Source of the DNA: Halostagnicola sp. A56 | Lineage (GTDB): Archaea; Halobacteriota; Halobacteria; Halobacteriales; Natrialbaceae | Direction of reading: 5' to 3' | DNA: 64,000 nucleotides | Assembly: GCF_000691505.1 (NCBI RefSeq) | Contig: NZ_JMIP02000025.1 | Span: 1-64,000, forward strand | Made by a program: the position numbers and the translations under genes | The notes under the pieces: model-generated | The model's database searches: none | Told to the model about the DNA's origin: nothing | What the model saw: only the letters and a program-made list of their open reading frames with translations | Part shown: in pieces, positions 19,986 to 28,546 of the stretch | Layout of the letters: every line of letters starts with the position of its first letter | Position numbering within the stretch: position 1 is the stretch's first letter

Positions 19986-20483
19986 GTAACGATTCTGCTT
20001 GTCGCTGGACTTCTCTTCGGGTTGTTCTCCGTTGAGGTCTCGGCGCAAGAGGGCAATGAGACAAATGAGGTAGAGGATTATGAATACGAATTTTCAGACT
20101 CTGTGAGATTGGTCGATTACTACGAGACTGATGATGGAAAGTTTGAAGCTGTGTTCGAGGCGGATAGACCGACCTCTGGTACGTATACTGAACTGACTGG
20201 AGGGCAGGGAGAATACCACGATTTCAGTCTTGAAGAGGGGAGGAATACGATTGAAATTGATGTTGACGAAGCACCTAAATATAGTTTCAGTGTAGACGGA
20301 CGCTGGACCCATGTTGGTACAACGGAATCAGTGGTAGAGGGACCGCCATCTGGAGAAGAATGGAGTCCAGTATACATTGTCTCTGGTGTTTTGTTTTCGT
20401 TCGGGAGTATTGTCGCTGCGGGGCTTCTCCTGTTCAATTTCATCGACAAAATCACAGGCGGTAAACAGGTGTTCGGAGCATGA
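19983..20483 (+). CDS. Secreted, C-terminally anchored protein
   Basis: 166 residues. Signal peptide 'VTILLVAGLLFGLFSVEVSA' at residues 2-21, an acidic beta-rich ectodomain, one membrane span ('VSGVLFSFGSIVAAGLLLFN') near 130-150 and a short cytoplasmic tail 'IDKITGGKQVFGA'. This layout is common in haloarchaeal virus spikes and surface proteins. The native start may lie a few codons upstream of the join with IclR. It overlaps the following small gene by 4 bp. Confidence 0.6.
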   Translation: MVTILLVAGLLFGLFSVEVSAQEGNETNEVEDYEYEFSDSVRLVDYYETDDGKFEAVFEADRPTSGTYTELTGGQGEYHDFSLEEGRNTIEIDVDEAPKYSFSVDGRWTHVGTTESVVEGPPSGEEWSPVYIVSGVLFSFGSIVAAGLLLFNFIDKITGGKQVFGA

Positions 20484-20641
20484 GTGATGAGACTTACCAA
20501 CAGGACGATTCAAAAGAGAATCCAAACAAGACGAAGGATGAGTCAACGGAGAAACCATACAAGACCAATCGTCGCCACCAAACGGAAACAGAGAACACAA
20601 CGAACGCGGAGAATGCAATCGAACGGAACGGATGGTTATGA
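20480..20641 (+). CDS. Small hydrophilic protein
   Basis: 53 residues, very rich in Glu, Asn, Thr and Lys, 'MSDETYQQDDSKENPNKTKD'. It overlaps the secreted-protein gene by ATGA, so translation is coupled. Disordered by composition. Function unknown. Confidence 0.5.
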   Translation: MSDETYQQDDSKENPNKTKDESTEKPYKTNRRHQTETENTTNAENAIERNGWL

Positions 20642-20645
20642 GACC

Positions 20646-20957
20646 TCAGTCGAGAGAGATCCAGAGCAAAAAGGACAGACCAACCGTTTGGGCGAGGTTG
20701 ATCGCCATCTGGGTCCGCCAAACGAGTAGCGGCACGTTCGACTGGTCGTGCCACCACGCCGAAAGGGTCGGGTCAACCAGATAGTAAAACAGCACGAGCC
20801 CGTTCTCGAGTACCAGAAACAGGGCGAAGACGAGGAGGCCGAGCGTGTGCTTCGATCTGAACGTGAGGTAGTTGCGCCCCCAGATGTAGCCAAGCCCGAG
20901 CAACAACACGACGTTGAGGACAGTCGCGGCCTTCGCCAGGATAATCCAGGTACTCAT
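20646..20957 (-). CDS. Three-span membrane protein (haloarchaeal conserved, about 100 residues)
   Basis: 103 residues: 'MSTWIILAKAATVLNVVLLL', a cytoplasmic loop 'GRNYLTFRSKHTLGL', two more spans and a native-looking end 'LSFLLWISLD'. This kind of short membrane protein is widespread in haloarchaea, often near HTH regulators. The upstream piece at 21033 is such an HTH end on the same strand, which agrees with the usual order. Confidence 0.65.
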   Translation of the reverse strand: MSTWIILAKAATVLNVVLLLGLGYIWGRNYLTFRSKHTLGLLVFALFLVLENGLVLFYYLVDPTLSAWWHDQSNVPLLVWRTQMAINLAQTVGLSFLLWISLD

Positions 20958-21002
20958 CTATTCCTCAGTTCGAAACGGGGTACGATATATTCTTTCCCAA
21001 AT

Positions 21003-21042
21003 TCGTCCATAATCACTCCACCTCGTCCATAATCACTCCACC
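21003..21042. repeat. 20-bp direct tandem repeat (2 copies)
   Basis: TCGTCCATAATCACTCCACC occurs twice in a row. It overlaps the stop of the HTH-type gene end and lies 45 bp before the start of the membrane protein gene. Confidence 0.85.
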
Positions 21043-21090
21043 TTCTCGATGATTCGTTCGACGGTCTCCCAGTGTCGACGCGTGCGATCC
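21033..21090 (-). pseudogene. HTH-type regulator, C-terminal scrap
   Basis: 'DRTRRHWETVERIIEKVE' with a stop at 21033, the end of the kind of regulator normally found upstream of the 20646-20957 membrane protein. Cut at about 21090 by a glycosyltransferase piece. Confidence 0.4.
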
Positions 21091-21408
21091 GTCGGGAGCG
21101 ACTACAAGCAGATCGGAGACCGATACGAAGAATTGCGCGATATTGCCTACCCCAGGATCTACGACAAACACAAGGATTTAGCAAGGAATGAAGGTGTGAG
21201 ATTCCAGATGTACTTCAAAAGCACATTTTTAGAAAGCATTGGAAAATCAGCACTCTATAGAGGCAAGTACTCGGAGGCGAGATACTATCTTCTTCGAGCG
21301 TTGTTATACAGGCCTTGGTCACCCAGTATACTTGTTCGACTAGCTGCGTCTCTGGGGGGAGATCGAACCTACAAGGCAGCTAAAGACATCCGTAATCTAC
21401 TGAGATGA
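21091..21408 (+). pseudogene. Glycosyltransferase family 2-like, C-terminal piece
   Basis: About 105 residues, helical TPR-like region 'ALYRGKYSEARYYLLRALLY' typical of the C-terminal end of GT2-type enzymes in haloarchaea. The GT-A domain with its DxD motif is missing. Native stop at 21408. Confidence 0.5.
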
Positions 21409-21645
21409 TTCTCACCGTCGTAGTACAATTATCGCCAGCGTACAGAACTGCTATAGTGTCGAAAATCGGTGCTGATAATACGAGAAAACTTGTACATGCA
21501 GCCAGTGGTTGACCGTGTCCAAGAGATATAACTTATCGTCTTTGATTTCACTGATTCAGAATCCGTCACGGATTTCAGAAGCTGCAGGTCTCCTGGTCGA
21601 AGATATTCGAAACGCGCCCTTATCAACCTACTCTTAGCCGAAAAA
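21409..21645. other. Intergenic stretch
   Basis: No gene seen; some short frames. Probably includes the promoter of the downstream pair. Confidence 0.35.
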
Positions 21646-21975
21646 ATGTTAGATCCAGGTGATCAGCTCGTCTTCGATGAATCAAAGGTACCAGCTGAGG
21701 CGGACCAGCCATACGATTCATCTGAACACTTCTGGCGGTGTGAGATTACTGGCAAAACCGGCCGAAGCGATGGTGTCAAATGGCTCCATAATGGTGAAGA
21801 GTATTCGTTCTCAGGTCTTTCCCAGACGATTCTCGAGCAAGTCTCAGAGCACACAGGACCCGTAACTGGGCCGGATTATTGGCGACATCCCGGCTTTGAC
21901 AATAAGCGATTAGCTGACCTACGAACCGAGATGCAATCAGGAGAACTTGCATTTGAGGAACAGACTACGGACTAA
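21646..21975 (+). CDS. Hypothetical protein paired with the HNH gene
   Basis: 109 residues, acidic, 'MLDPGDQLVFDESKVPAEAD', with a beta-rich core ('FWRCEITGKTGRSDGVKWLH'). Overlaps the HNH gene by one base (TAATG), so the pair is co-transcribed. The block 'GEEYSFSGLSQTILEQV' suggests a small DNA- or nucleotide-related domain, but I do not recognise it with certainty. Could be a partner or regulator of the HNH protein. Confidence 0.55.
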   Translation: MLDPGDQLVFDESKVPAEADQPYDSSEHFWRCEITGKTGRSDGVKWLHNGEEYSFSGLSQTILEQVSEHTGPVTGPDYWRHPGFDNKRLADLRTEMQSGELAFEEQTTD

Positions 21976-22793
21976 TGAGCCAGTCAGTTCCATCCCCGCT
22001 GTTCGATTCCGATAGTTCAGAGAGTGTTGATCTAACGCTAAACGAGTACGAGTCAACAGATCCGTTGGATCTCAGTGAACGGGATCTTCGGATGATTGAA
22101 TCAGAAGTGAACGAGGGAGCGGAACTCGCTTCGTTGACGGAGCCTGGAAATCGACACCATAATCGGACAAATCATCTGGTGTTCGTCTTGCTAACCGCCG
22201 AGTCACACGGACTAACGCGAATTCATCCGGAACCTTATACCTGCGAGTGCGGTGAAACGTTGACTGCCGAAGTACTCGACGAAGGGGATGAGTCGAAGTC
22301 ATCCTGGCCGAATTGCAAATCATGGCGTGATGGTGGTCGAAAGAAGTGCTCCGTCTGTGACGAATATCCCTCCATCGGTCGCGATCAGCACATCCGCGCA
22401 CGAGGGTACGAACCGACACCGAAAGACGATATCAAGAACGTCACACAACATCAGCGGGAAGAAGCACTCGAAGAACACGACGGACAGTGTATCGCGTGCA
22501 GTAACGATGCGGAGTATGTGAAACGGATGGTACCGCCGAGGTACGGCGACTCTCGGGAGCTGAAAAACCTCGCCCCGCTCTGCGATCATCACTACGAAGA
22601 TTTTGGCCACATGTTTGCCGACCTACTTCAGCCGGCGGAATGGTACCAGATTCATAGCATTTCGTGGCGTGAGGTAGCCGAATCAATGCGGGACCAGTAT
22701 GCCGACCAAGGAGCGGACTCCTTCGTCAAGACGTTGGACGAACTTCTCGACCGCGGGCAGCCTGATAACCCCTATCCATATATTGATGGCTGA
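21975..22793 (+). CDS. HNH endonuclease-like, zinc-binding protein
   Basis: 272 residues, complete. A first zinc knuckle 'YTCECGETLTAEV', a second 'KKCSVCDEY', then an HNH-like block: 'HDGQCIACSNDAEY', 'PPRYGDSRELKNLAPLCDHH'. The CxxC plus 'LAPLCDHHYE' pattern is that of HNH nucleases, which cut DNA with one metal ion. With its small partner gene, and a recombinase next door, it looks like an island of mobile or defence genes. Function as a homing, restriction or repair nuclease cannot be told apart. Confidence 0.65.
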   Translation: MSQSVPSPLFDSDSSESVDLTLNEYESTDPLDLSERDLRMIESEVNEGAELASLTEPGNRHHNRTNHLVFVLLTAESHGLTRIHPEPYTCECGETLTAEVLDEGDESKSSWPNCKSWRDGGRKKCSVCDEYPSIGRDQHIRARGYEPTPKDDIKNVTQHQREEALEEHDGQCIACSNDAEYVKRMVPPRYGDSRELKNLAPLCDHHYEDFGHMFADLLQPAEWYQIHSISWREVAESMRDQYADQGADSFVKTLDELLDRGQPDNPYPYIDG

Positions 22794-22849
22794 GGTCTAA
22801 CATCTGCGCTAAAGCATTAGTGCGGTAGTTCTACTCGGGAAGGACAGTA

Positions 22850-23304
22850 TCACTCCCCGAGAACTTCATCGACGGATGGAACCAATTCAGACTGATAGCC
22901 AGCAGACGTAAGGAACTCCTGGATGTGCTCATACTCCTGCTCCTCCTCTAGAGAGTTTGTCAGTAGTAGTTCCTCGATCACCTGCTCACCGTCATCACAA
23001 AGAGCTACAGATTGGGAGAGAGGAGTGTCCTCAAGTGGATCTCGTCGCTCATCAACCACGATCGGCTGCCACCCGCCCTGGTACTGGTATCGGTAGAGGG
23101 TGATAGTGCGGACGGTGTCATCGTCGACGAAGAAGCTTGTTTGTTCACGGCGTGGAGCAATAGCGAATTTCCCGCCATTAATCCCCTATGCCAATAAGTC
23201 GAACTCGTGAAATTCTGCAGGAACGGGACCGTCAACGACGTGAGTAATGACTCCCGGCCAAGTGAATCCGTAGATTCGCTCGAAGAAGTTAACCGACTGG
23301 CTTT
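22850..23304 (-). pseudogene. Gene X, C-terminal piece with in-frame stop
   Basis: The first 93 bp (23304 down to 23212) are identical to 24299-24391, the 3' end of the N-terminal piece of the same gene, and the frames agree. After 'PAEFHEFDLLA' a TAG at 23186-23188 interrupts; the same frame then continues with 'INGGKFAIAPRREQTSFFVD' and 'TITLYRYQYQGGWQPIVVDE' to a native stop at 22850. TAG is one C-to-T step from CAG. Unknown family; acidic, soluble, possibly a beta-barrel-like small protein. Confidence 0.65.
23212..23304. repeat. 93-bp inverted repeat, left copy
   Basis: Identical inverted copy at 24299-24391. The two copies bracket the tyrosine recombinase gene 23411-24082 and the start of gene X. 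Confidence 0.95.
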
Positions 23305-23410
23305 TTCGAAAAGGTTGCTGAAAAATACGCTCATCTTAGGGATGTAGGGCCGATGGAATAACTACTGAATTAGCGCTACGCCTGGTTTCCGTTCATCAGT
23401 GGGTCCAGCT

Positions 23411-24082
23411 TTACTGATGAATACTGTCCAGCGCTCGCCGGGTCATCGCTCCATCGACATTCAGATATTGACGTGCAGTCGTGATGTCCTCCCAACCGAA
23501 CATTGCTCGGAGTGCGGGGAGATCCAAGCCTCTTCCTGCATGGTACGACGCTGCTGTGGCACGTAGTCCGTGTAACGAGGTTGCGTCGTCGGACAGTTCT
23601 GGAGACAGTTCAAGGGCAGTCTCCAGCCGTCGTTGTAAGGTCGAGAACGAATATGGCCAACCGCCATGTTCGTTAAGTAGTAACTCAATCGCGATTCGGA
23701 CTCGATACGAAAAATGGTACGGCACTGTTCGAGACGCGGCCTCTGTTTTCGGGAGCCAATAGCGATCTGCAAAGCTTTGGAAGTCCTTCTTGGGATTGTG
23801 GTCCATTCGTTGTTTCACTGCTTGCCGACAGTAGCCACAGATACCACCGTCACGTCCCTTTGTACAATCTTCTTGTTTAGGAATTTGAATCATCTGACGC
23901 TCTGGGTCAATCCACGACGTAGACAGGTGCGTCGTTTCCCCTGGCCGGAGTCCCAAACGTCCCCCGAGGAGGATAGCCGCTCGTGTCTCTAGACGTCTTT
24001 GGGTATCTGATATCCGCCCGGCTCCTTCTAACAATAGTTCGAACTCGCGTTCGCTAAGAGCCCTTTCTCGTGTTGCTTCCAT
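23411..24082 (-). CDS. Tyrosine recombinase
   Basis: 223 residues from ATG 24082; upstream codons to 24160 are probably not translated. First catalytic Arg in 'GGRLGLRPGET' (about 47), the box 'SLHGLRATAASYHAGR' supplies His and Arg, and the nucleophile is the Tyr in 'TTARQYLNVD'. A CxxC-like insertion 'GGICGYCRQAVKQRMD' is present. There is no separate N-terminal core-binding domain, so it belongs to the short haloarchaeal recombinases. It is divergent from gene X with about 95 bp between them and sits inside a segment bounded by 93-bp inverted repeats. Confidence 0.85.
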   Translation of the reverse strand: MEATRERALSEREFELLLEGAGRISDTQRRLETRAAILLGGRLGLRPGETTHLSTSWIDPERQMIQIPKQEDCTKGRDGGICGYCRQAVKQRMDHNPKKDFQSFADRYWLPKTEAASRTVPYHFSYRVRIAIELLLNEHGGWPYSFSTLQRRLETALELSPELSDDATSLHGLRATAASYHAGRGLDLPALRAMFGWEDITTARQYLNVDGAMTRRALDSIHQ

Positions 24083-24177
24083 ACCTATCGCTGTCTGTCG
24101 ATACAAAGATAATCTGTATCTTCTCCGAGTGCCAAGGAGTATAAAACGACATACCACCACACACTCAACTCAGGATT

Positions 24178-24391
24178 ATGTCTAAACCCGACATCGAGGT
24201 TCTGGACGACAGTGACGCTTATCCTTACGCTTCCCACATCCGAGTTGATGAGAGAGAAATCCAGCTCGGAGACCTCCTACTGGTCTTTGAATCCGGTGAA
24301 AGCCAGTCGGTTAACTTCTTCGAGCGAATCTACGGATTCACTTGGCCGGGAGTCATTACTCACGTCGTTGACGGTCCCGTTCCTGCAGAAT
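24178..24391 (+). pseudogene. Gene X, N-terminal piece
   Basis: Starts at ATG 24178, 'MSKPDIEVLDDSDAYPYASH'. 71 residues, the last 93 bp shared with 23212-23304. After 24391 the DNA changes without any spacer to alpha-galactosidase sequence on the other strand. Inversion of the bracketed segment would put this start back in front of its C-terminal piece. Confidence 0.7.
24299..24391. repeat. 93-bp inverted repeat, right copy
   Basis: See left copy at 23212-23304. The right edge (24391/24392) abuts the 69-bp block of the alpha-galactosidase exactly. Confidence 0.95.
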
Positions 24392-25053
24392 CGAAAGACC
24401 GTCCTGACCGGTGGTCTGTTGAATCCGGACCGCTTGGTTACCTGCTGGATCTTGGTTGATCGCGATTATTTCTTCGTTAGTGAGGACATCGAGAGTTTCA
24501 TCGGACATGTTTCGAATGTCATTCCCAGCTATGAGCGGAGAAGCCATCAGTGCCCACATACCAAAGTGTGTTCGGTCCTCCACGTCGTTTAGGTTAGGAT
24601 ACTCTGGAAGATCAACGCCGATCACAAGCATGTCTGCATCATTCCAGCGACCGGGGCCAGCGTATTCAGCAAGCGGTTCGTTCTGGTCAATGATATCGAT
24701 AATGCCATTTCCCCATAGGTCCTCCTGGGCGCTCCAGAGAGGCTTAATATCGCCGGTCGTCCGCCAGAGGTTGCCACCTACTTCTGGCGCCCACATCCAC
24801 GGATCGTTATCTCCCCACTCACAGATACTGAGAAGAATATCCCGATCGGTGGCTTCAAGCGCATTGTGCATTCTCGTATAGCGTTCAATCGCCGACAGGC
24901 CATAATGGTCTCCGCAGTTATCGTATTTAAGGAAGTCAACTCCCCAGTCAGCGAACGATTGTGCATCCTTTGCTTCGTAACCGAGGCTGCCGGGAAGCCC
25001 TTCACATGTTGTCGTCCCTGCTGACTGATAGATTCCGAGTTTTAGCCCCCTCT
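24392..25053 (-). pseudogene. Alpha-galactosidase (GH27), middle piece
   Basis: GH27 enzymes remove terminal alpha-galactose. This 662-bp piece holds both catalytic acids: the nucleophile in 'VDFLKYDNCGD' and the acid/base in 'WNDADMLVIGVDLPEYPNL'. Its start shares 40 bp (25014-25053) with the N-terminal piece 56884-57353; its end shares 69 bp (24392-24460) with the C-terminal piece at 55618. All three pieces are in one frame once joined. In this place it is fused in frame behind a coiled-coil secreted protein, giving an artefact-like 431-residue ORF. Confidence 0.9.
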
Positions 25054-25676
25054 TTGCGTTCTGTAAGTCAGAAAAATCCCGCTCAACCACAACGGAGAGA
25101 TTTTCATAGAGGTGAGCTAACTCTCCACTCGAATCTTCGATCTCCGCAGCTAGTACATTTAACTCTCGAGCGAGATTGCGTGCTCGTTCGTCATCGCCCG
25201 CCGCAACAGCATCGTCGTATTCCTCGCGCGTTTCGTTATACTCCGAGAGATGAGTAGCATACTGCTGTTGTTCTTGCCCAGATTCGTTGAAGAGTTCCGA
25301 CGGTGAATTATTCCCTTCTGCAGTTGCATCGGTTCCTTCTGAGCTCTCCTCAACGTCAACGTACTGTTCAAACTGCTCTTCGTACTCCTCATCAACGAAT
25401 TCTTGTGCGAGTTCGTATTGGCCATCAGAGAGTGCAATGCTACTGTCTTCAAGACGGTTGGAAAGTTGATTTTCAAGCCATGACGCAGTACTCCCGGCAT
25501 CGACTTCATCATCGTATTCGTCTGGGTTTTGATGAGGAACTGACTCGTTAGCACTACTCCCAGATACAGTCGTCGACAGACTATGTTCTGGGCCGGTAGC
25601 AGAAACAGCGTTCACACCAAGACTAGCACAGAGAAGCACACTGAGAACCAAAATTAGAGACAGAACAGCACGTCTA
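25054..25676 (-). pseudogene. Secreted helical protein, probably moxR-cluster, middle piece
   Basis: Continues the signal peptide encoded at 59335-59458 through the 68-bp shared block 25609-25676 (same frame). About 200 acidic residues: 'WLENQLSNRLEDSSIALSDG', then a long coiled coil 'ETREEYDDAVAAGDDERARN'. Such long exported helical proteins occur in the haloarchaeal moxR/DUF58 cluster, and the signal-peptide half is indeed next to DUF58. The C-terminal part is lost at 25054. Confidence 0.65.
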
Positions 25677-25689
25677 ATCTGATCGAAGA

Positions 25690-25953
25690 TTATATGAGAT
25701 CCTTTCTAATTCGCCGGAAGATAAGCACTACAGCTGTTGAAATGGCGATAGTATAAACCAAACCCAAAATCATGCCGAGGAGCCAGCACCCCCCACCATC
25801 ACAAATTTGTAGGGACAAATCATTTATAACAAGGTCCAAAGTCCAGAGTGAGAGTGTCATCGGGGCTCTACGGACGGGTTCTACTCCCCAGATTAGACCG
25901 ATGCTTGTGATGAAGAAGGGAATATCAACGGATATATTAATTTTCCCATTCAT
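25690..25953 (-). CDS. Two-span membrane protein
   Basis: 87 residues from ATG 25953 (alternative 25965). Hydrophobic segments 'VDIPFFITSIGLIWGV' and 'LLGMILGLVYTIAISTAVVL', basic tail 'FRRIRKDLI'. Complete by its stop. Unknown function. Confidence 0.5.
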   Translation of the reverse strand: MNGKINISVDIPFFITSIGLIWGVEPVRRAPMTLSLWTLDLVINDLSLQICDGGGCWLLGMILGLVYTIAISTAVVLIFRRIRKDLI

Positions 25954-25965
25954 CTTTGGATACAT

Positions 25966-26609
25966 ACTTTTGGAAATGGCTTACTGTATATATGTTTCTG
26001 CAACTGCACTTTGGTTCGCTCCTGTAGTGTGCATGTGCGTCACGCCCAAATACCGCTGAATAAAATGGTTTTGACAGAACAGAATAAAACAAGTCCACCT
26101 AGACGAGTAAGAGGAGCAGAATCGTCAGAATCGCCGTCAGCACTCGCCGTCAGTGTTCGTACTCATTGGTCTTGTTCGTCCGAAGTTCGCACATCGTAAT
26201 AAGCCCCACGAAACAGTACGATTCTCGAAATCGAATTTCGAATTTCGAACCTACTCGATTTCGACCTCGCTCGAACACACTCGAGTAACGGGCGGCGCGC
26301 TCACGCACGGTAAGCGAACATGAACTGTGCAGAAGGGTGTGCGAGGTCCTCTGTCACGGGAACCGACGCGAAGCGTCGCGGAACAGCGAACGGCGAAGTC
26401 TTTCGAAACGGCCTGCCGTTTCGTGACTGAGCGGAGATTCGCGATGCCCGCGAACGGGATGCGTTCACTTGATGTCGAGAGATCGGCGGTCTCTCGAACC
26501 ACCGTGGGCCTGTGAGCGAGGGAGTCGGCTGGGGAGAGTGTAGAAATCGGCTCTGTTGAAACCATCAGCGGCTAACAAATTTCGAGAGAGACCAGTAAGT
26601 ACAGGTGGC
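25966..26609. other. Gene-poor stretch
   Basis: A possible C-terminal scrap 'MAYCIYVSATALWFAPVVC' lies at 25976-26059 (+). From 26080 to 26600 there is GC-rich sequence with short hairpins (for example GACGCGAAGCGTC) but no believable gene. Confidence 0.35.
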
Positions 26610-27053
26610 TTAGTTATCAGTCTGTTGTTCACCAGTTATTTCGTTGCACAGTGAATTGACCCTGCTCTCGATTTCATCGCGGATCTCTCGTACCGTCTCG
26701 AGATCCTTTCCGTGGGGGTCAGCAAGTCCCCAATCACGGTTTTCACCACTCCATGTGGCTGGACAGACTCCTTCTGCAGAACACCCCATTGTAATTACGT
26801 ATTCACAGTCTTGGAGATCGGCGTGTGTGATCTCTCGAGGCGTTCGAGTACGGAGGTCGATATCTTTCTCTTGCATAACCTCGACCACTTCATCGTGGAC
26901 GGAATCGGCTGGCTGCGTGCCACCAGTTGTGATCTCGATGGACTCGGCTAACTCCCGGACGTTCCGCTCGCGCTCAGCGAAAGCAGACGCCATCTGCGAA
27001 CGTCCAGCGTTCTGTACACAGACGAACGCGATACGTGTCGTGTCCTTACTCAT
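26610..27053 (-). CDS. arsC: Arsenate reductase / low-molecular-weight phosphatase-like protein
   Basis: 147 residues, complete. The P-loop 'VCVQNAGRSQMASAFAER' has the Asn-Ala-Gly-Arg-Ser form of arsenate-reducing members of the low-molecular-weight tyrosine phosphatase fold; a second active-site Cys lies in 'YVITMGCSAEGVCPA' and the general-acid Asp in 'GLADPHGKD'. It reduces arsenate to arsenite for export. It starts 17 bp after the acr3 stop, so the two form an arsenic-resistance operon. Confidence 0.85.
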   Translation of the reverse strand: MSKDTTRIAFVCVQNAGRSQMASAFAERERNVRELAESIEITTGGTQPADSVHDEVVEVMQEKDIDLRTRTPREITHADLQDCEYVITMGCSAEGVCPATWSGENRDWGLADPHGKDLETVREIRDEIESRVNSLCNEITGEQQTDN

Positions 27054-27070
27054 GATGTATTTGCCGTTGA

Positions 27071-27219
27071 TTAGTCGTCGTCTGAGACGATTGTCTTAGT
27101 CGAATCAACTATCTTCCCCGTCTCAAAGCCGTCCCAATCGAACGCACGCTGGAAGTACAGTGCCACATGGACGAGTGCGAGCAGGACAGGGACTTCGATG
27201 AGCGGGCCAACGACGGTCG
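27071..27219 (-). pseudogene. acr3: Acr3-type arsenite exporter, C-terminal end
   Basis: 48 residues: 'VVGPLIEVPVLLALVHVALY' is the last conserved helix of Acr3 transporters, followed by a short polar tail. The rest of the gene is cut off at 27219 by the ferritin-like piece. Position directly before arsC supports the call. Confidence 0.8.
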
Positions 27220-27596
27220 TCCGCGTGGGTTATTTCGTGGTCTCGAACGACGCGGAGTCGATTCACGACCTGATCCTGAATCGGCCCCCATCCCTCGAAT
27301 TGTTGTTCGAGAGCCCCTTCGTCGATGTTTTCGAGACCGCGGGTATAGAACGCTGCCTCGAGATACTCAAGGGTGAGAGCGTAGTTGAGGATATCAATAT
27401 CGCTCCCGAAATCATCGGGAACTGCTTCGGGTGGTTGCTCTTCTTGAGTGTCTCCTGACATACCGTTGTCTCCGCTGTTCTGCTTGTCTTCGGACGCCGC
27501 CGCTGTGCCGACAGCACCTGTCATCAGTGCTCCAGCGAGTCCACCGAGGACAGGTCGCCGACCGAGGTCAAAGCGGTTAGGGGTATCGTTAGTCAT
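27220..27596 (-). pseudogene. Tat-exported ferritin-like protein, N-terminal piece
   Basis: Start at ATG 27596, signal region 'RPVLGGLAGALMTGAVGTAA', an acidic linker, then the first ferritin-like helix 'IDILNYALTLEYLEAAFYTR'. The end (27220-27343, 124 bp) is identical, inverted, to 51488-51611 in the C-terminal piece, in the same frame. Ferritin-like proteins of this secreted type carry an E/H di-metal helix bundle. The join to acr3 also produces a false C-terminal tail. Confidence 0.85.
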
Positions 27597-27777
27597 ATTA
27601 TGGGAGTATCCCATCTCATATACCCTAAGTCGCTGCTAAGTACCGAGTAATTGTTTCTGCGAATAACGTGTATTTCTTCCGTGAACTTTCTGCATGTACT
27701 ATCAGATATAGCATACAAAGAACGACTCAGTAGGAGTTGTGTGTAAGTCGTATGTAATATATGGGTTCTATATTATC
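27597..27777. other. Promoter-side region of the ferritin-like gene
   Basis: AT-rich, no gene. TATA-like sequences upstream of 27596. Confidence 0.35.
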
Positions 27778-27920
27778 GATTCCTGTGCAATTTCTTCATC
27801 GATGTGAAACGGTTGTGGGTCGAATTGTTCAGCGAACGTGATTATATTCTCTTTACTGACTGTATAGTTGTCTGTTTTGTATATTTCTCCGACTTCCAAA
27901 TCCTCATAGTAGCGTACCAT
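27778..27920 (-). pseudogene. MaoC-like dehydratase, N-terminal piece
   Basis: 47 residues from ATG 27920: 'MVRYYEDLEVGEIYKTDNYT', then 'ENIITFAEQFDPQPFHIDEE', the characteristic start of MaoC/hotdog enoyl-CoA hydratases including the 'FAxxxDPQPxH' active-site segment. Cut at about 27778. Not in any long ORF. Confidence 0.8.
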
Positions 27921-28222
27921 AACAGGAAAATCAGTATATGGGTATTAATACATTTGGAATTATTAGTTAGTATGTTATATAATCATAATGCCGATAACGT
28001 ATAAATATATTGGGGTATAGTTGCGATTGTATACGCCTAATGAATAGGTGATGATAATTACCATAGCCACTATCTATTACGTAATATATTTGTAGTAGTA
28101 ATATTGTGTTCTTTGACCAGATATAGATGGTATACTACTAACAAAACGTCAATATAGACTGCTAACTACTGTTATAATCGTATAAACAAGTTGGATATGA
28201 GTAATAAAATAAAATCTATTGA
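27921..28222. other. Very AT-rich stretch
   Basis: About 300 bp at far below the local GC content, with no gene. Base composition suggests DNA of different origin from its GC-rich neighbours. Confidence 0.5.
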
Positions 28223-28486
28223 TCACTCCATTATTAATGTGACTGGAATGCTGGAGTTTAGTAAGACTGATTGAGAAACACTCCCAAATAATACTTTTCC
28301 TGTTGGTGTTCGCTTACGAACAATTCCGTTTGGCTCGAGAGCAACGAATCTCACCGTGTCGAAAACGTAAGCGACGAGCGTACCGTCGGACTTGACGTTT
28401 TTTCGCCGGGGCGCGGCTTTGATTTCTGGACAAATAGAGAGCAGTAGTTCTACCGCTTCGTGCAGTTTAATCACAGTTACTGCCAC
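28223..28486 (-). CDS. Hypothetical protein, possibly partial
   Basis: 87 codons, 'MAVTVIKLHEAVELLLSICP', basic and hydrophobic in parts. No family; may be a piece of a longer gene. Confidence 0.35.
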   Translation of the reverse strand: MAVTVIKLHEAVELLLSICPEIKAAPRRKNVKSDGTLVAYVFDTVRFVALEPNGIVRKRTPTGKVLFGSVSQSVLLNSSIPVTLIME

Positions 28487-28546
28487 AATCAGTTAGCATT
28501 ACTTATGATGCTACTGTAGACGAACTGTACCATACGAAGAGGGTGT

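Noticed and set aside
7886..23188. Stop-codon recoding (pyrrolysine or selenocysteine) in the Orc1, CHAT and gene X frames
   Set aside because: Three different stop codons are involved, the genes are also truncated, and no recoding element or machinery is seen.
24356..25651. A 431-residue single protein with coiled coil and GH27 domain
   Set aside because: The shared blocks at both GH27 ends and at the signal peptide show that it is a join of two unrelated genes.
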